From Perkinsus chesapeaki (Eukaryota; Perkinsozoa; Perkinsida; Perkinsidae): DNA of 36,370 bases. This document shows positions 8,155-19,500 of this stretch, in pieces (the stretch's first letter is position 1; every line of letters starts with the position of its first letter). The translations under genes were made by a program, and so were the position numbers. The stretch lies in the NCBI GenBank assembly GCA_013115145.1, contig JAAPAO010000362.1, forward strand, positions 1 through 36,370, read 5' to 3'. The notes beneath the pieces are model-generated. The model saw only the letters and a list, made by a program, of their open reading frames with translations, was not told the origin of the DNA and searched no databases.

Positions 8155-10844
8155 CTACTCCTCCTCTTCCTCCTCTTGCTGGTCAAAGTCTTCTTGGAGC
8201 TTATCCCAGTCCACCTCTTCCTCAGCTGAAGCAGCAGCAGCCGCTGATGCCGCCTCAGCTGCAGTGACCGCCTTGGTGCCTGATAACCACCACCAACTTA
8301 TAAAACAGGAACATCATCAATGATAGTGAAAGGAGGTAGGACCAGGTTACCCTTAGAAGGTGCCTTCGAAGGTGGCTTATCAGCTTCCTCTTCCTCATCA
8401 TCGTCATCAGCAGCAGCACCCTCACCCAGTGCTTCATCGATAGTCGATAAGTCCTGGTGTATCTACCCATGATACCATACAATGCCATAACCACACCAAC
8501 CGGCCTCCCATACCGTGATGGTCTGCTTGCCATCGTCCCCCTCAGTGACATTAATCTCCTCCTCCTTCACTTCATCCTCCTCTTCCTCATCACCACCCTC
8601 TTTAGGAGGCAGCTCGAAGTAAGGAATTCGACCCCTGCACGAATGAACCGTTCAAAATGGTGGCTAAATGTACACGACAGCTTTCGTACTTCTGCCAATC
8701 ATAGAGAACGATCCTCGCTGTAGTCTCGATATCAGCTTCGCCTCCCTTCCGAAGTTTACCCATTTGTTTGGCCAACTAAAGGAGGCGGCGGAGCGCAGCG
8801 TTTTGTATTTCGCATTTTCAGCACTACCCTACCTGAGTGAGGAAGTCATCTCCATCGGTCCACTGGAAGTCATTCGGCAAGCTATACTTGGTAATGATGT
8901 CCTCCCTCTTAGCACGGGAAAGAACCTACCATAAGAACCCATCGGAAGACGCCGCCAGGAATCGAACCCACGCCACGGTTACGAAACACCAATAATACCA
9001 ACCCGCCATTATCCCTCCTACCTCGTCAATGTAGTTGCTCGGATTCTCCACTCTCTCAGGTCGGACAACTCCCTTCAGAATCTTCGCGCAGTCCTGAACC
9101 GCCCGCCATCACTGCCGCCATCAACCCGCGCAACCTTACCTGTTTGAAATCGTCGCTGGTCGCCGGGACAATGCCAGGGCAATCGATGAGATAGATCCTC
9201 TTAGTGAGAGCGACGTACTGCCAAACCTTAGTTTCGCCTGAGTACCATCCCATGACCACCAACCGAAAGCTCATCATTTGTCACCTGGAACCGGAGCGGC
9301 CTTGCAGACCTTCTTTCGCTTTAAGGCGTTAATGACAGAACTCTTGCCGACATTGGGATATCCGATCATACCAACCGATACGTGCCTGACGACAGAAAAA
9401 TAAACAAAATCTGCTTCGCTCCGCCAAGGAATGCACTCACTTCCTCTCCTTCAGCAACTGAGCAAACTGACGGAGCAGTTGGAAAAGTGCCGATTTGCCG
9501 AAGGGGTTCGTAACGCCTGATTTTCGACTCTAATACCACTCCTTCCTCAAATAGTCTTACTCGCATGGAAGGCCAGTGTAGGGAACTCCTTACTGAGGAC
9601 CTGTACCCATCGCTTCGTGGCCCAGGTTGGTATCAAATCACATTTATTGAGAATCTGACCAATCATCAACTACTACCATCAACATTCCTTCCAGCATTGC
9701 ATTACCAGCACGATATGCTTATTAGGGTGAGTCCGCCTAATCTCCCTCTCCAGTTTCTGACACCTGAATTCAGACCATTACAAAATGGTCACCGTCTGGC
9801 CTCACCTAGTGCCCATAGGATCTCTAGCATCGATAATCTCCAGGATCACATCACTCGAGTCCACGACCTTATACAGTTCTTGCCAGATCCTCCGAGATGT
9901 ACCCTTCTTGAAGACTTCTTCGTTAACAACTGTATGCCTATTTAAGGCAAGATACTTTCTAGGTCAAGTGGGGCACTCTTACTCTTCGTCGCGCATAACC
10001 CGGTTCTCCTCGGAGCTCTTATCCTTAGAAGGATCATATTCCTCAGCCATGCCTATACACAAAGGTACCGTGCTCAGATTACGTCACGCGCCACGAAATC
10101 CCTACGACTGGCTTTGTTAGCCATCTCCTCCATACTGCTGGTGCTCAAACGTGGACGCTTGCGTGTTTTAGTGGACCCGAAAGTCTTTTCAAATCTAAAC
10201 GATCCACATCAGCCCCGCGGTGAAGTGCCGAGTATTACGGTTCCACAGCCAGCAGGTTCTTCCTGGCAACCTTCCCTCTTGGTTGCTCCGTCTCATTCTG
10301 CCCCTCTGTGAGTAGCGACATGGGCAGTTTGGATGACTTCAACACCACCTGAGTTAAGTTGAAATTTCATCAAAAGATTCTCCGGAGGTTGAGTTGGCCT
10401 CCCCCCTAAAGTACCTGGAATGGATCATTAACACTTTGCCCAATCTCCTCCCGAAACTTCTGAAGCTTCTGTTGGCTTAAAACCCTCGTGTTGCCGAACC
10501 ATCGACGATCGGGTGCAATACGGGCCGGTCCAGTAGGTTGGATTTTCCGCTAACAACATAATCAATGTCACATTTCACCTTCTTTTACTCCATCTACTAC
10601 CTTATTAAGATCAGCCTTCTTCAGTTTCTGACTGTACATATTCAACCGTCTTATGGTGTTCTTAGATCGCATAAAGCCAGGAGCACTTGAGCCAGTTTTT
10701 CTAAGAGCCCATATTATAGATCCTCCTCTTAATCAACTATTGTTACCTATCCGGATTGGTACTGGCATTGCCAGGGTTGAAGGCCTTCCCTTGAGCCCTC
10801 GATTTGGCTCCTCCGACACTCTTATGTTTTGTTTCTTTGGCCAT
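8155..10844 (-). CDS. NOG2: nucleolar GTP-binding protein 2 (NOG2/GNL2), about a dozen exons
   Basis: NOG2/GNL2 is a circularly permuted GTPase that acts in late nuclear maturation of the 60S ribosomal subunit. The N-terminal exon starts [16 protein letters not shown], followed by [16 protein letters not shown] and [11 protein letters not shown], all hallmarks of this family. The permuted G motifs appear in the expected order: [10 protein letters not shown] (G4, split by an intron), [12 protein letters not shown] (G1), PVPGETKVWQ (G2 region) and [10 protein letters not shown] (G3). The C-terminal part has NPSNYIDE and [12 protein letters not shown] in a long acidic tail ending at TAG 8157-8155. 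Introns are short; one (8926-9021, 96 nt) holds tRNA-like sequence. The conserved N-terminal motifs make the ATG at 10844 a good start. Confidence 0.93.
8948..8974 (-). pseudogene. tRNA-like T-arm and acceptor remnant inside a NOG2 intron
   Basis: On the minus strand the sequence reads GGGTTCGATTCC (T-loop/B-box) followed by TGGCGGCGTC. It sits within the 96-nt intron at 8926-9021 of NOG2, in the same sense as the gene. A possible anticodon region (TTTCGTAA) lies upstream, but the stems are poorly paired. It looks like a decayed tRNA or tRNA-derived insertion that enlarged an otherwise tiny intron. Confidence 0.4.
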
Positions 10845-11235
10845 CTAGGATAGAAGAACCCAACTGATAATTTACTATATCAGGCCAACTCGCGTAATCA
10901 CTGAAATCTAAGATTCTCCAAAAATTTTTAACGTCGTCCCCTCTTTCTAACCGTTTCGGTTGCCGCCAAAACTACCCCGATCGACCTAAGATTCCCTCCA
11001 TCAATGAACGAAGCTCATACGGATCGATTATAGAGGCATTAACCATTCTCCCACGAATGAAACGCACACGATGCCATCTGCGTCTCAAGACGGTGCTTCG
11101 CGGATGAATCGATCATCATGGCGAGCGCTAGTTGCAAAGAACCAAAATATACACTGACAGTGGATCTTTTGCTCATATGGCATTGCCATAATGGCAGCAG
11201 ATTTTGTCAATCGTATTCCTTTGCTCAGTAATGAA
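10845..11235. other. intergenic region, nothing recognised
   Basis: 391 bp between the start of NOG2 and the end of the next minus-strand gene. Stops occur in every frame. No RNA gene or repeat was seen. It presumably contains the NOG2 promoter. Confidence 0.4.
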
Positions 11236-11508
11236 TTAAGCGAAGGTCCTAACACTGGTCATCACGAAAGGAGACAGTGCATTTTTCCGAATTACCCTCG
11301 GCTTCATCGAGAGCCTGGGCTCAAGACCCCACTAAGTAGTGTATCAGTCACTGATGAGCCCTGAGATTTGGCCGTAGCAGACGAAGCTCCTAACAAGAGC
11401 CCCGGTAAGCGCTGTCTGAAACGCTGTCTAATCTTGCTTCCTAAGTAACTCTTACCTTTCCTTAACAGACGTTGGTGCAACTTGCACAAAATCGGTCTTA
11501 ATGGTCAT
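11236..11508 (-). CDS. small hypothetical protein, spliced
   Basis: Not recognised. ATG at 11508 gives MTIKTDFVQVAPTSVKER, then an intron of roughly 28 nt (GTAAGA...TTAG). The next exon is basic and Leu-rich (RFRQRLPGLLLGASSAT). A further splice can lead to MKPRVIRKNALSPF and MTSVRTFA before TAA at 11238-11236. The last intron would be only 20 nt, so exon structure is doubtful. The basic, hydroxylated composition could suit a small mitochondrial protein, but this is a guess. It is divergent from the plus-strand gene at 11719. Confidence 0.3.
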
Positions 11509-11718
11509 GGATTACACTCACTAGAAAAGCCACCTAGGGCCGGACCTCGGATTAATAGCTCTGATGGTCTGTGGAGCAAAAGTGGGTTCTGTCTTTTATA
11601 ATGTTGTCAATGGCTATCCAGATGGGTCAGATTACTGGCATTTTCATGTTCGCTTGTCGCATTTTGGCACTCCACTTTTATCCCTTGCCAGCAGCTCCTT
11701 TTACTCGGGAGTTCCCCC

Positions 11719-12190
11719 ATGGTTAATCTAGTTCGTGCAAGCGCCCGTGCAGTGGGCCCTATGCGCCCTAACACCAAGCGTGATATCAGGCGACTTGGCA
11801 GCTACCCTGTACCACCTGAATCTAAGAACTTCTGGCGAGGCCGTTTCCAAGTAAGATGTGTATATGCCATCCTAGGGTATCCTTTTAACAGGTGCCAGGT
11901 GGACAGATCCAACAGGGTGTTTCCCCGATGCAACAGAAGATCTTCTTCCAATGGTGGTGGAATCTCCCGACCAGGTCAGAGCGTATCTTTTGTACGTGGA
12001 GATTCCCAAGTTGAAGCTCAGATACTTCTGGCGTTTTACGAAATGGTCTGATTTCCTGATACCGTCATTGATGTGGTACACAGGGTTCCTTATGTGTAAG
12101 AATGATGTTGAAGAGGGAACGCGTTCAAGGTGGGTGATGCATTCTCGACGCTATCCTTGTGTAGGCTTTTTCGTCAGATATTGGTATTAG
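11719..12190 (+). CDS. small mitochondrial-type membrane protein, possibly QCR8/UQCRQ-like
   Basis: ATG at 11719 starts MVNLVRASARAVGPMRPN, a basic, Ser/Ala-rich leader suited to mitochondrial import. An intron of about 41 nt (GTAAGA...AACAG) joins FWRGRFQ to VPGGQIQQGVSPMQQK, then FFQWWWNLPTR. A second intron of about 46 nt leads to YFWRFTKWSDFL, a hydrophobic segment (IPSLMWYTGFLM) and a charged end CKNDVEEGTRSR. The pattern of an SPxxQ motif, an LP-R turn, a single membrane helix and an acidic tail resembles complex III subunit 8 (QCR8/UQCRQ), but the match is weak. The stop could be at 12188-12190 or slightly later if another small intron is removed after EGTRSR. Confidence 0.4.
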
Positions 12191-12417
12191 TGCGGCTATC
12201 TGGTTGGAAAGGTTATTCTAGCACCTCGACTGATAGCTATCTTTATACGATGGTTATCTTTCGTCTACCATTTTTGATAACATGTTAGTGACTACAGCAG
12301 TGATGAGGCATTAGTAGTCTTATTAGGGGAGGTTATCTTTTAACAAAGTAACTTGTGTTATAGGAAGTACGGCTACATTTACCACATACAACCAAAACAC
12401 GACTCCTCTGGGAAACA

Positions 12418-12966
12418 TCAAACAATCATTCTCATCAGCAACACTAATGGATACGCTCCAGCATTCTGCGAAGGGTCATCGAGATACTGCAAGGTCCGTA
12501 CAAGGAATCGTTCTTCTCGGTCTAGGTTGAGGGCAATTGGTAGTGCGTTTGGGTCGACGGCCGTCATCTTCCGTAGTAGACCGGACTCAGTATTGAGTGT
12601 GTGAACGAATACACCATCAGCCTTCTCGTAGGTAATAAGACCGCCACCACGAGGGAAAGTAAAGAACCATGAACTGTCCTTCTTGGCAGTAGTCGCTGCT
12701 ATATGAGCGCCTCTGAATACCACATTGTCGCCAGTCCTCCCTTCAATGGTCTCTAGAGGGCATGAGGTAACGGCCATCCACTGGACTTCACTTATGAGGG
12801 TATCCAGAAGCTCTGTAGGAGTTGCACTGCAAAGCTTCTTATCACGTGGGGAAACATATCGACCGGGACAGTTCTTTATCTCCTTCCACTTGTGGCTTTC
12901 CCACAGCTTTTGCAGTACGGCACCACCGTCCCCTGCATAGTCACCGTTACCAATGAACTCCGGCAT
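12418..12966 (-). CDS. conserved-looking hypothetical protein with NCPGRYV motif, 182 aa
   Basis: Not recognised. A single uninterrupted exon from ATG 12966 to TGA 12418 makes it unusual beside intron-rich neighbours. It begins MPEFIGNGDYAGDGGAVL and continues with LWESHKWKEIKNCPGRYVS, a tight Trp/Cys/Pro/Gly/Arg motif that looks like a conserved core. Later parts include SWFFTFPRGGGLITY and LNLDREERFLVRTLQYLD. No signal peptide or membrane helix is visible; it is probably a soluble alpha/beta protein. It converges with the plus-strand gene ending near 12190, leaving 227 bp between them. Confidence 0.6.
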   Translation of the reverse strand: MPEFIGNGDYAGDGGAVLQKLWESHKWKEIKNCPGRYVSPRDKKLCSATPTELLDTLISEVQWMAVTSCPLETIEGRTGDNVVFRGAHIAATTAKKDSSWFFTFPRGGGLITYEKADGVFVHTLNTESGLLRKMTAVDPNALPIALNLDREERFLVRTLQYLDDPSQNAGAYPLVLLMRMIV

Positions 12967-13035
12967 CGTTTACAGGCTACTGCTTGAAGATAACCCCGCC
13001 TTAGGAGACTCGAGAACACAACAGGATGAAGGGGG

Positions 13036-14796
13036 TTACTCGATGGACGGCACTATGAGGCTGTGCATCGTGTCAATTATAAAGGACATAATGTTAACAT
13101 GTAAGACATCCTCGCCGACCATGGGCACACCTCTTTCGGCAAAGATAACCTGAAGGAAGATATGCATTAAAAGAGAAGCGATGAATACCAAATCCCCCTT
13201 TTGTTTGGAGCTGAAAGTCGCCACACAAAAGCGATCAACTCGTCCGAATGCCGATAATCCCGAGTGGCGAGGTAGAGGGCAAATGGCGACCAGAGGATAA
13301 ACCTGCTGGGTGAGTAGTCCACAGTAATGACGGACGCTTCGGCATCACATAGTAGGCGGATCCGGTACCGTATGGGACTATAGGTGAACAGGTAATATGT
13401 GGAAGATGGTTAACATCATGCAGCAGGCCAACTGAAGAGGGCCGGCGGTTACTGCGATATCTGGCGACCATTACATCCATCGTGAACACTATAGTAGGTC
13501 ACCAAGCTCTCTGGGAGATACCTTCGACTTTCCTTATCCGAGGGCACACCGATCACACTCTAAGATGATCATATCCGTAAACAATGTCGATTGAGAAGTA
13601 CACATTGAATAGATGACATGCTTATATCCGCAGAACTATCATCATCGTCACTGCTCATGCTGCTGCTGCTGCCTTGGCGTTTGCGGTGGCGAATAACAGT
13701 AGCCGGTGCCATTTGACTGGACGATGAAATTGATAGCTCCCCACTGGAAGGCCGTCGAGAGGTACTCTACAGGGAGAGAATGCATCGACCCTGAATCACT
13801 GGCTGTTACCTGTGGCTGACCACCGAACACACAAGTGCCGTCCAATAGCTTATACACCATAAACCATCTGGTGTGTACATCACAGTGTTACAATAATGGA
13901 GCATTCTGCACCTCTCCACTCTACATTGGCCCAACTCATCATCCTCCCTAGGCCATATCGATTCATCATCAGAATCGGATTCGACGTCCAAAGTGAGCTC
14001 CAGTTTGACCTGCTGGCCGATAACTTCACAACACCAAAGACTCTCCTACTATTCGTATTTCCCGGCAGGACTTCTTCAACAGCTTCAACGTTATCCCCAA
14101 ATCAGGATGGTAACTGTCCTCCACATAATCCTAAGCATAAACGACCGCCACCTCACGCATGCCTCACTCTATCCTACCTCGTTCTCTCGGTCAACGATGG
14201 GCTGCCATATAATATCGATAGCTTCAGCTAAGGTGCGAACATTCCTATCAACAACCATCACAGGTAATCAATTTCCACTGTTGTACTACAGTAGCTGGTG
14301 TGCCCACGGACATCCTGCTGGCAGTTGATCTTTCAAAAGGACATATTGCGCGACCACCTTCCCCGTGGCTTTTTCCTCCTCCTCGTCCGAGGCTGACAGT
14401 AACCACTGCACTCCTTCGTTACCAATGGGCTCCTCACAACCACTGGAGACAGTTCTCTCATCATCAACATCCCCACACTCCCCTCTACGGCGATGTCCTC
14501 TACTGAAAAACCTCAGGCCAGACAAACTGCTCTTAACCCAAGGAGCACCTTCGACCTCCTCTTCGAGCATCAAAGCTATCTCTTATAGTGGCAGAGCAAG
14601 AGCTTATCCATCGCAATGGTGTGGCAAATGGTGACCCACCCAATACGATATACCTGCAAGGGTTGATACATCACTTCCAGTGCGTTGGGAGGTACCTCAC
14701 AGTGAGGACAAATGCTAGAACACATACAAGGCTGACGAAGAGAGCCGACCATGGGCCCCATTCGAACAGAGTGTTGCCTCCTCCTCCTCCACGCAT
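13036..14796 (-). CDS. multi-exon membrane protein, unrecognised
   Basis: ATG at 14796 gives a Gly run followed by LFEWGPWSALFVSLVCVLAF, a clear membrane helix. Exons on the same strand continue with an acidic part (ASDEEEEKATGKVVAQYVLL), then AHQLL joined by a 46-nt intron to NVRTLAEAIDIIWQPIVD, and DYVEDSYHPDLGITLKLLKK. Further exons read VESDSDDESIWPRED and RWFMVYKLLDGTCVFGG. The last coding block has FILWSPFALYLATRDY and KQKGDLVFIASLLMHIFLQV, then VIPSIE-like residues and TAA at 13038-13036. It has hydrophobic segments at both ends and an acidic middle. I cannot name the family. The join between about 13500 and 13660 is unresolved, so two adjacent genes are possible. Confidence 0.45.
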
Positions 14797-15409
14797 CACT
14801 GGTGCTACATCGATGGTAACCACTACACAACACAACAACTATGAAGCGGAGAATTATTCACGCGAAATGAACGCCGCGACTACCCTAAAGGAGATCTACC
14901 ATATCAGAGAATAGCATGACGGGGAATAGTGAGCAATGGCGACCCTCTCTACGAGGCCCAGCACTGTCATCAATACTGTGGCTTTAGCAACACTACCACC
15001 ACCGTCGGGATAGGCTAATATCTGATATGGGTGGTGGATACCTTAAGGGTAACAGCAATAACTGTAATGGTAATACTATTATCAAGTGATAGGTCACCTC
15101 AAAAACTAGGGACAGTGGCGGCGACCATACTTGATTATTAGCAATCTAAACTCCCAACGATTATAATAATGACAATACTATCAACCATCAACAATAATAA
15201 TGATAGGTAGTAATGAATAGGGGCGGCTTGGTAATGACGGAGATAGAAGCCTTTAAGGACGACCTCTCCTGCTTAATAATGCTACTGGAGTATTACCAAC
15301 CAGTTACCATACAAAGCTCCACCCAAGCTAGCTACCAATTACCACTACTACCGAATCGTACTGTTGATAAAATCGATATTATCATTATTAGTGACATCGC
15401 CGTTGTTGT
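14797..15409. other. intergenic region, nothing recognised
   Basis: 613 bp between the V-ATPase gene and the next minus-strand gene. It is rich in AATAAT, ATTATT and CCACCA runs. An open stretch at 15213-15428 on the plus strand overlaps the V-ATPase C-terminus antisense and is not credible. No RNA gene seen. Confidence 0.4.
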
Positions 15410-16233
15410 TTACATGGGAGGGATCTGAGGTGTGATATCCTTGGGGAAGGTACCCTGACCAGCTTGAATGATACCAACGATAATACCGAAAAGACCAAGA
15501 GCACTGCCGAAGATCTCAACAACAAGCATCTTGACGAACAACTCAGGCCTCTGAGCATCACCCAAGGCACAACCGGAACCAGATACACCGACACAGACAC
15601 CGCAGAATAGGTTAGAGAAACCAACCGATAAACCGCAGGCGAAAAGGCAATAACCAGCAGCTTGAGCAACGGCCATGTTACCTAATAAAAATGATACAAG
15701 CGATGAGGGAGTAATGCACTAAGGGTTACCAGTGGGGATGGCTGGGGGCATGAACTCCTTGGCACCCTCCATCTTGGAGTTCATAATGATACTCATGATA
15801 ACACCGTAGATGGCAACAGCTTCACAGAAGATGATGGACACAAGATTCTTGGACCTATAATAGAGTAATGATAAGGAAAACTTCAATTGGAGCTACTCCG
15901 TATCATGTACGCTTAACCTCAAGATTCTCCCCCTTTATTACTTAATCCTAGGAGCACGGACAGCAGCACCGACTAATGAAGATCCAGTAAGGAAGATACC
16001 CCAAGCGGCACCGATAACAGAGAAGGCCAATGAGAAGGTGATACCAAGATTAGCCCTGAAAGAATAGCAATTAGCTGTAGTGGCCTAGCGAGCAGCAATG
16101 TTATTAATAATAATACTACTTACCACATGTAAGGTGACATACTGTTGAAAGTGCATGCCCATGATTCATCATAGCATGGATCCAAGAAAGGGTTGAAGGT
16201 AGTGGAAGGGGTAGGAACAACAGTAGATGACAT
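15410..16233 (-). CDS. VMA16: V-type proton ATPase proteolipid subunit c'' (VMA16/ATP6V0B)
   Basis: Part of the membrane ring of the V-ATPase that carries protons and acidifies endomembrane compartments. The spliced protein is about 205 aa. It starts [16 protein letters not shown], then has helices containing [19 protein letters not shown] and [17 protein letters not shown]. The essential buried glutamate lies in [11 protein letters not shown], and a second in [13 protein letters not shown]. The extra N-terminal helix and the [15 protein letters not shown] segment point to c'' rather than c. Four exons are separated by short introns; the first intron is 16056-16133. TAA is at 15412-15410. Its neighbour upstream is the ABC transporter gene, on the same strand. 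Confidence 0.92.
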
Positions 16234-16536
16234 AATGTCGACTAATCACACTCTTGCCAAAAAATGAGAGGTCAGCGAAACGCGTCCGATGATGAGCTAA
16301 GGTCAAAGCCGAGCGGAGCGAAGCGTTTCATGTTTAGTGTTTTTGTCAAAAACCAAAAATTCCTTCATTCTTTTTTCGCAAAGGAAGCCACAAAGCTTCC
16401 TTAGCTCGCTTCTAGTGCGGCAGCTGTGGAAGGCTTCACTAAAACTATATTACATTATGCTATACCAAGAAAGGATACTGAATTGAACACAATAGGGATG
16501 TAATAAAGAAACCTATAAAATAAGATACGGTTAAAG
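16234..16536. other. intergenic region
   Basis: 303 bp between the ABCD gene stop and the V-ATPase start. It contains GAGCGGAGCGAAGCG at 16311-16325 and a poly-T-rich patch, and presumably the VMA16 promoter. No gene seen. Confidence 0.4.
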
Positions 16537-19500
16537 CTATGGCGATACTGGCTTAGCGCCGAAGAGACCGATTGGTGTCCGATCTGTTTTGGGGCTAATG
16601 CCTAATTCCGGAGGAGTTCTCATCTGATCATTGGCTACTTTCAACTCCTCTATGTTGGACACTCACTGACCTCGGTAGTTGGCGAACCGTTATCATCTGT
16701 GCCGTTAAGTTGTCGTAATGACCAATTACCATGGCCATCGCCGTCAATGTGCAGCTCACAAGTGTGTAAGCGTCTTAAGCTAGGCCTGTGTGCTATTGAA
16801 AAAATGGTTATATCAGGGTGCATGTTAATAAGACATTCGTATAATGGGCCCTCATCATCTACAGCTATAGCTGACGTAGCTTCATCTAGTACTACAACCT
16901 AAATGGCGGAATGCATATAAACACTTGTGGGGAGAATGACGTACTGATGGGCGATGATAGAGCAAACGTGCCCAGCCTATCCGCTGCCTCTCGCCGCCAG
17001 ACAGGACATCTGCCCACTCCCACACTGCAGTGTCCAAGGAGTAAGTTGAAAGAAGGCGCCCTGAAAGGGAGGACATATTCCGCGCAAACAGTTGGGATAA
17101 TTCCGACCCAACCCGACAGCTTCAAGACACTTAATAACAGCATCATCATTATCATCACAGCTGGTGGTGAGCTTCGGATAGGTTACCTGGTCCCTCAGAG
17201 TACCCAACACTAAGTAGGGCGTTTGTGGCAAATACATAACAGATATCTAAACGGCACAGCATCATCGCCTCCTCAAGTGGTGCCTTACCTTAGAATCCTC
17301 CAAGCCTGATGGTGAGTTCATTTTGATGTCACCAGAGAGTGCTGGCCACAAGCCAGCTAGAACACGGAAGAGGGAGGTTTTACCAGCACCGTTGGGACCG
17401 GTTATTAGAACACGCACGCCTTAATCAACAGGATCATATCGCAACCGTAAGTGCTGCATCTACCTGGTTTGGCTTCGAACTTGAAGTCCTTCAATAAGAT
17501 TCGCGACTGATCTGGCGTGGTTATTGTAACGTCACTCGCCATGAAAATATTTTCCGACGTAGGACCGTTCTGAAGAGTTTCCCATGCCCCAAGCTGAGCC
17601 TCGTAGACTCACCTCCGTCACAGAATCTCGTCTAACTTGACTTATACGTTCATCAGATTTCTCCAAAGATTCCATCAATTCTGATACCCGTGCCGTGTAA
17701 CCTGCCAGCGTTTGCACCTGAACCCTAGCTTGCTGATTTAACACCACAGGACCTGCTACTTTTTTATAAGTGAGGATGAGATCACACAAAGATGCGCTGG
17801 AGGTCTGGATGAGATTATCCGCCACGCGGTACCTATCACGAGAAGCATACTACTGAGCTATCGTAGGCACAATGGTTCAGAGCTATTCACAGTTAAAAAA
17901 GTTGTTCATTGAAGCGTGGCTGTAATAATACGATATGACTAACCAGCTCTTATATGACAATACTGTGCAAGGAAGTTGAACAATGGTCTGACTGCTGCTA
18001 AGCATAGAGTGTTCCTCTACAGCCTCGAAAGTGAGTGGACATATTGTAGAGGATGTTGGGTGCTCACAAGAACTACTCATATAATCATAATATAGCCTAT
18101 AATGTCTACACAGCAACATTCTCCCACTATTTGATGGCCAACACGTCTTGAGAATAAACAACTATAAAGTGGATGCCTTGTTCGTCTGCCGTGTATTCGT
18201 GTTACTGTGTTATACGTTTGAGTTGTTCCTTCTTCCCCTTAGGAGCTTCCATTGTTATAAAGGGAAGGGCTATGACTGGCCAACCAATAACCGAAGCAAA
18301 GTACCTACATAACATCACAAGAACTCACACCTACACGCCCAAGTACTTAAGACCGAATTGATCTATGCAGCCCTGACGGAATTGTATAGCGGCAAGCTTC
18401 TCCTTCCATCCACTAGATAACGCCAGTCTGTCGTTCAAAAGCTGCTCCTGAGAACAACGGTACTTGCTGCGGCTGACGAGTTGTTGATACCTCAGCAGCA
18501 CCTCCATCAAGGAAAGCAATCTCTTCGTGATGTGACACCAATCGAGCTTGGGCACGTCTGTAGTTACCTAAGATACCAAAAGATATTCTTCACAGTGCGC
18601 TGTATCCAGTACCGTCTAAGGATTGCTGATGGGCGATGAGCTTCGACATTGGTGGAGACGTAACACGAATCGCAGCAGATACTCCAATGAAATAAGCATA
18701 CAGCAGAACAGGGCCACTGTACCTATGAGTATCTTAGGTTGATCCAGGTTATTCGCACAGGGAAAAGATTCCTACCCTCTCAGACTGGTTCCTAGCCGTG
18801 CAGTACAGAGTATCACATCGAGCGCCGGTTTAAAGGTTCTCGAATACAAATCAGCCAATTGCTTGGCAAAGTTCTCTACATCCACTACTAGTCTGTGATC
18901 TACGTTATCAAGTGCCGTCACACCCTTTCCATCCCCGATAATAGGTTCCTGAAAAAGGGAACGAATTGACCATGCAGCAGCCACAGCACTTCAACCACAG
19001 GATCATCCAACCGATGCTGTGGATAGGAACACCAATAACGGACAAGTATAAAAACCCGGTCAAGTAGTGAAAATGCATAACAACAGCACGTAATAATGTA
19101 CTTAAGTTGGTCCTCTCAATACGTAACTCAGTTTTGACAGATTAATATTTATAGACCAATAATAGATACTGCATAATGGGTGCCCAATACAGCTGCACCA
19201 ACCTACTGAAGCAGGGCTGGTGGTATCTTTAGGGAGAGCGGCCGTATGTGCTGATACAAAATAATAGTTCTTGTTATGGAGGTAGGTCTTATGGATGTGA
19301 TGGGTGAGGTTCTCCCTAACAAAAAGTTACATCATACCTTACTACAGCTGCACACACTTACGCGAACCAAGCACCTAGCAGACTAGTCATAAACTTAAGA
19401 CCAGAATTCACGACCGAGGCGGTTATACCAGTAATCTGATACAAGACAGCAATAAACTTAAGGACAAATATCGAGACCAGAGATGAAGGTAGATGGCGAA

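Noticed and set aside
11351-11358. CTGATGAG resembling the hammerhead ribozyme core
   Set aside because: No GAAA core or paired stem II follows at the right distance; the match is short and probably chance.
14220-14310. Two successive introns of 22 and 17 nt
   Set aside because: A single 46-nt GT-AG intron joins AHQLL to NVRTLAEA in frame and fits normal sizes here.
15213-15428. Plus-strand open frame overlapping the V-ATPase end
   Set aside because: Its 3' part is antisense to a conserved exon, and the rest is low-complexity.
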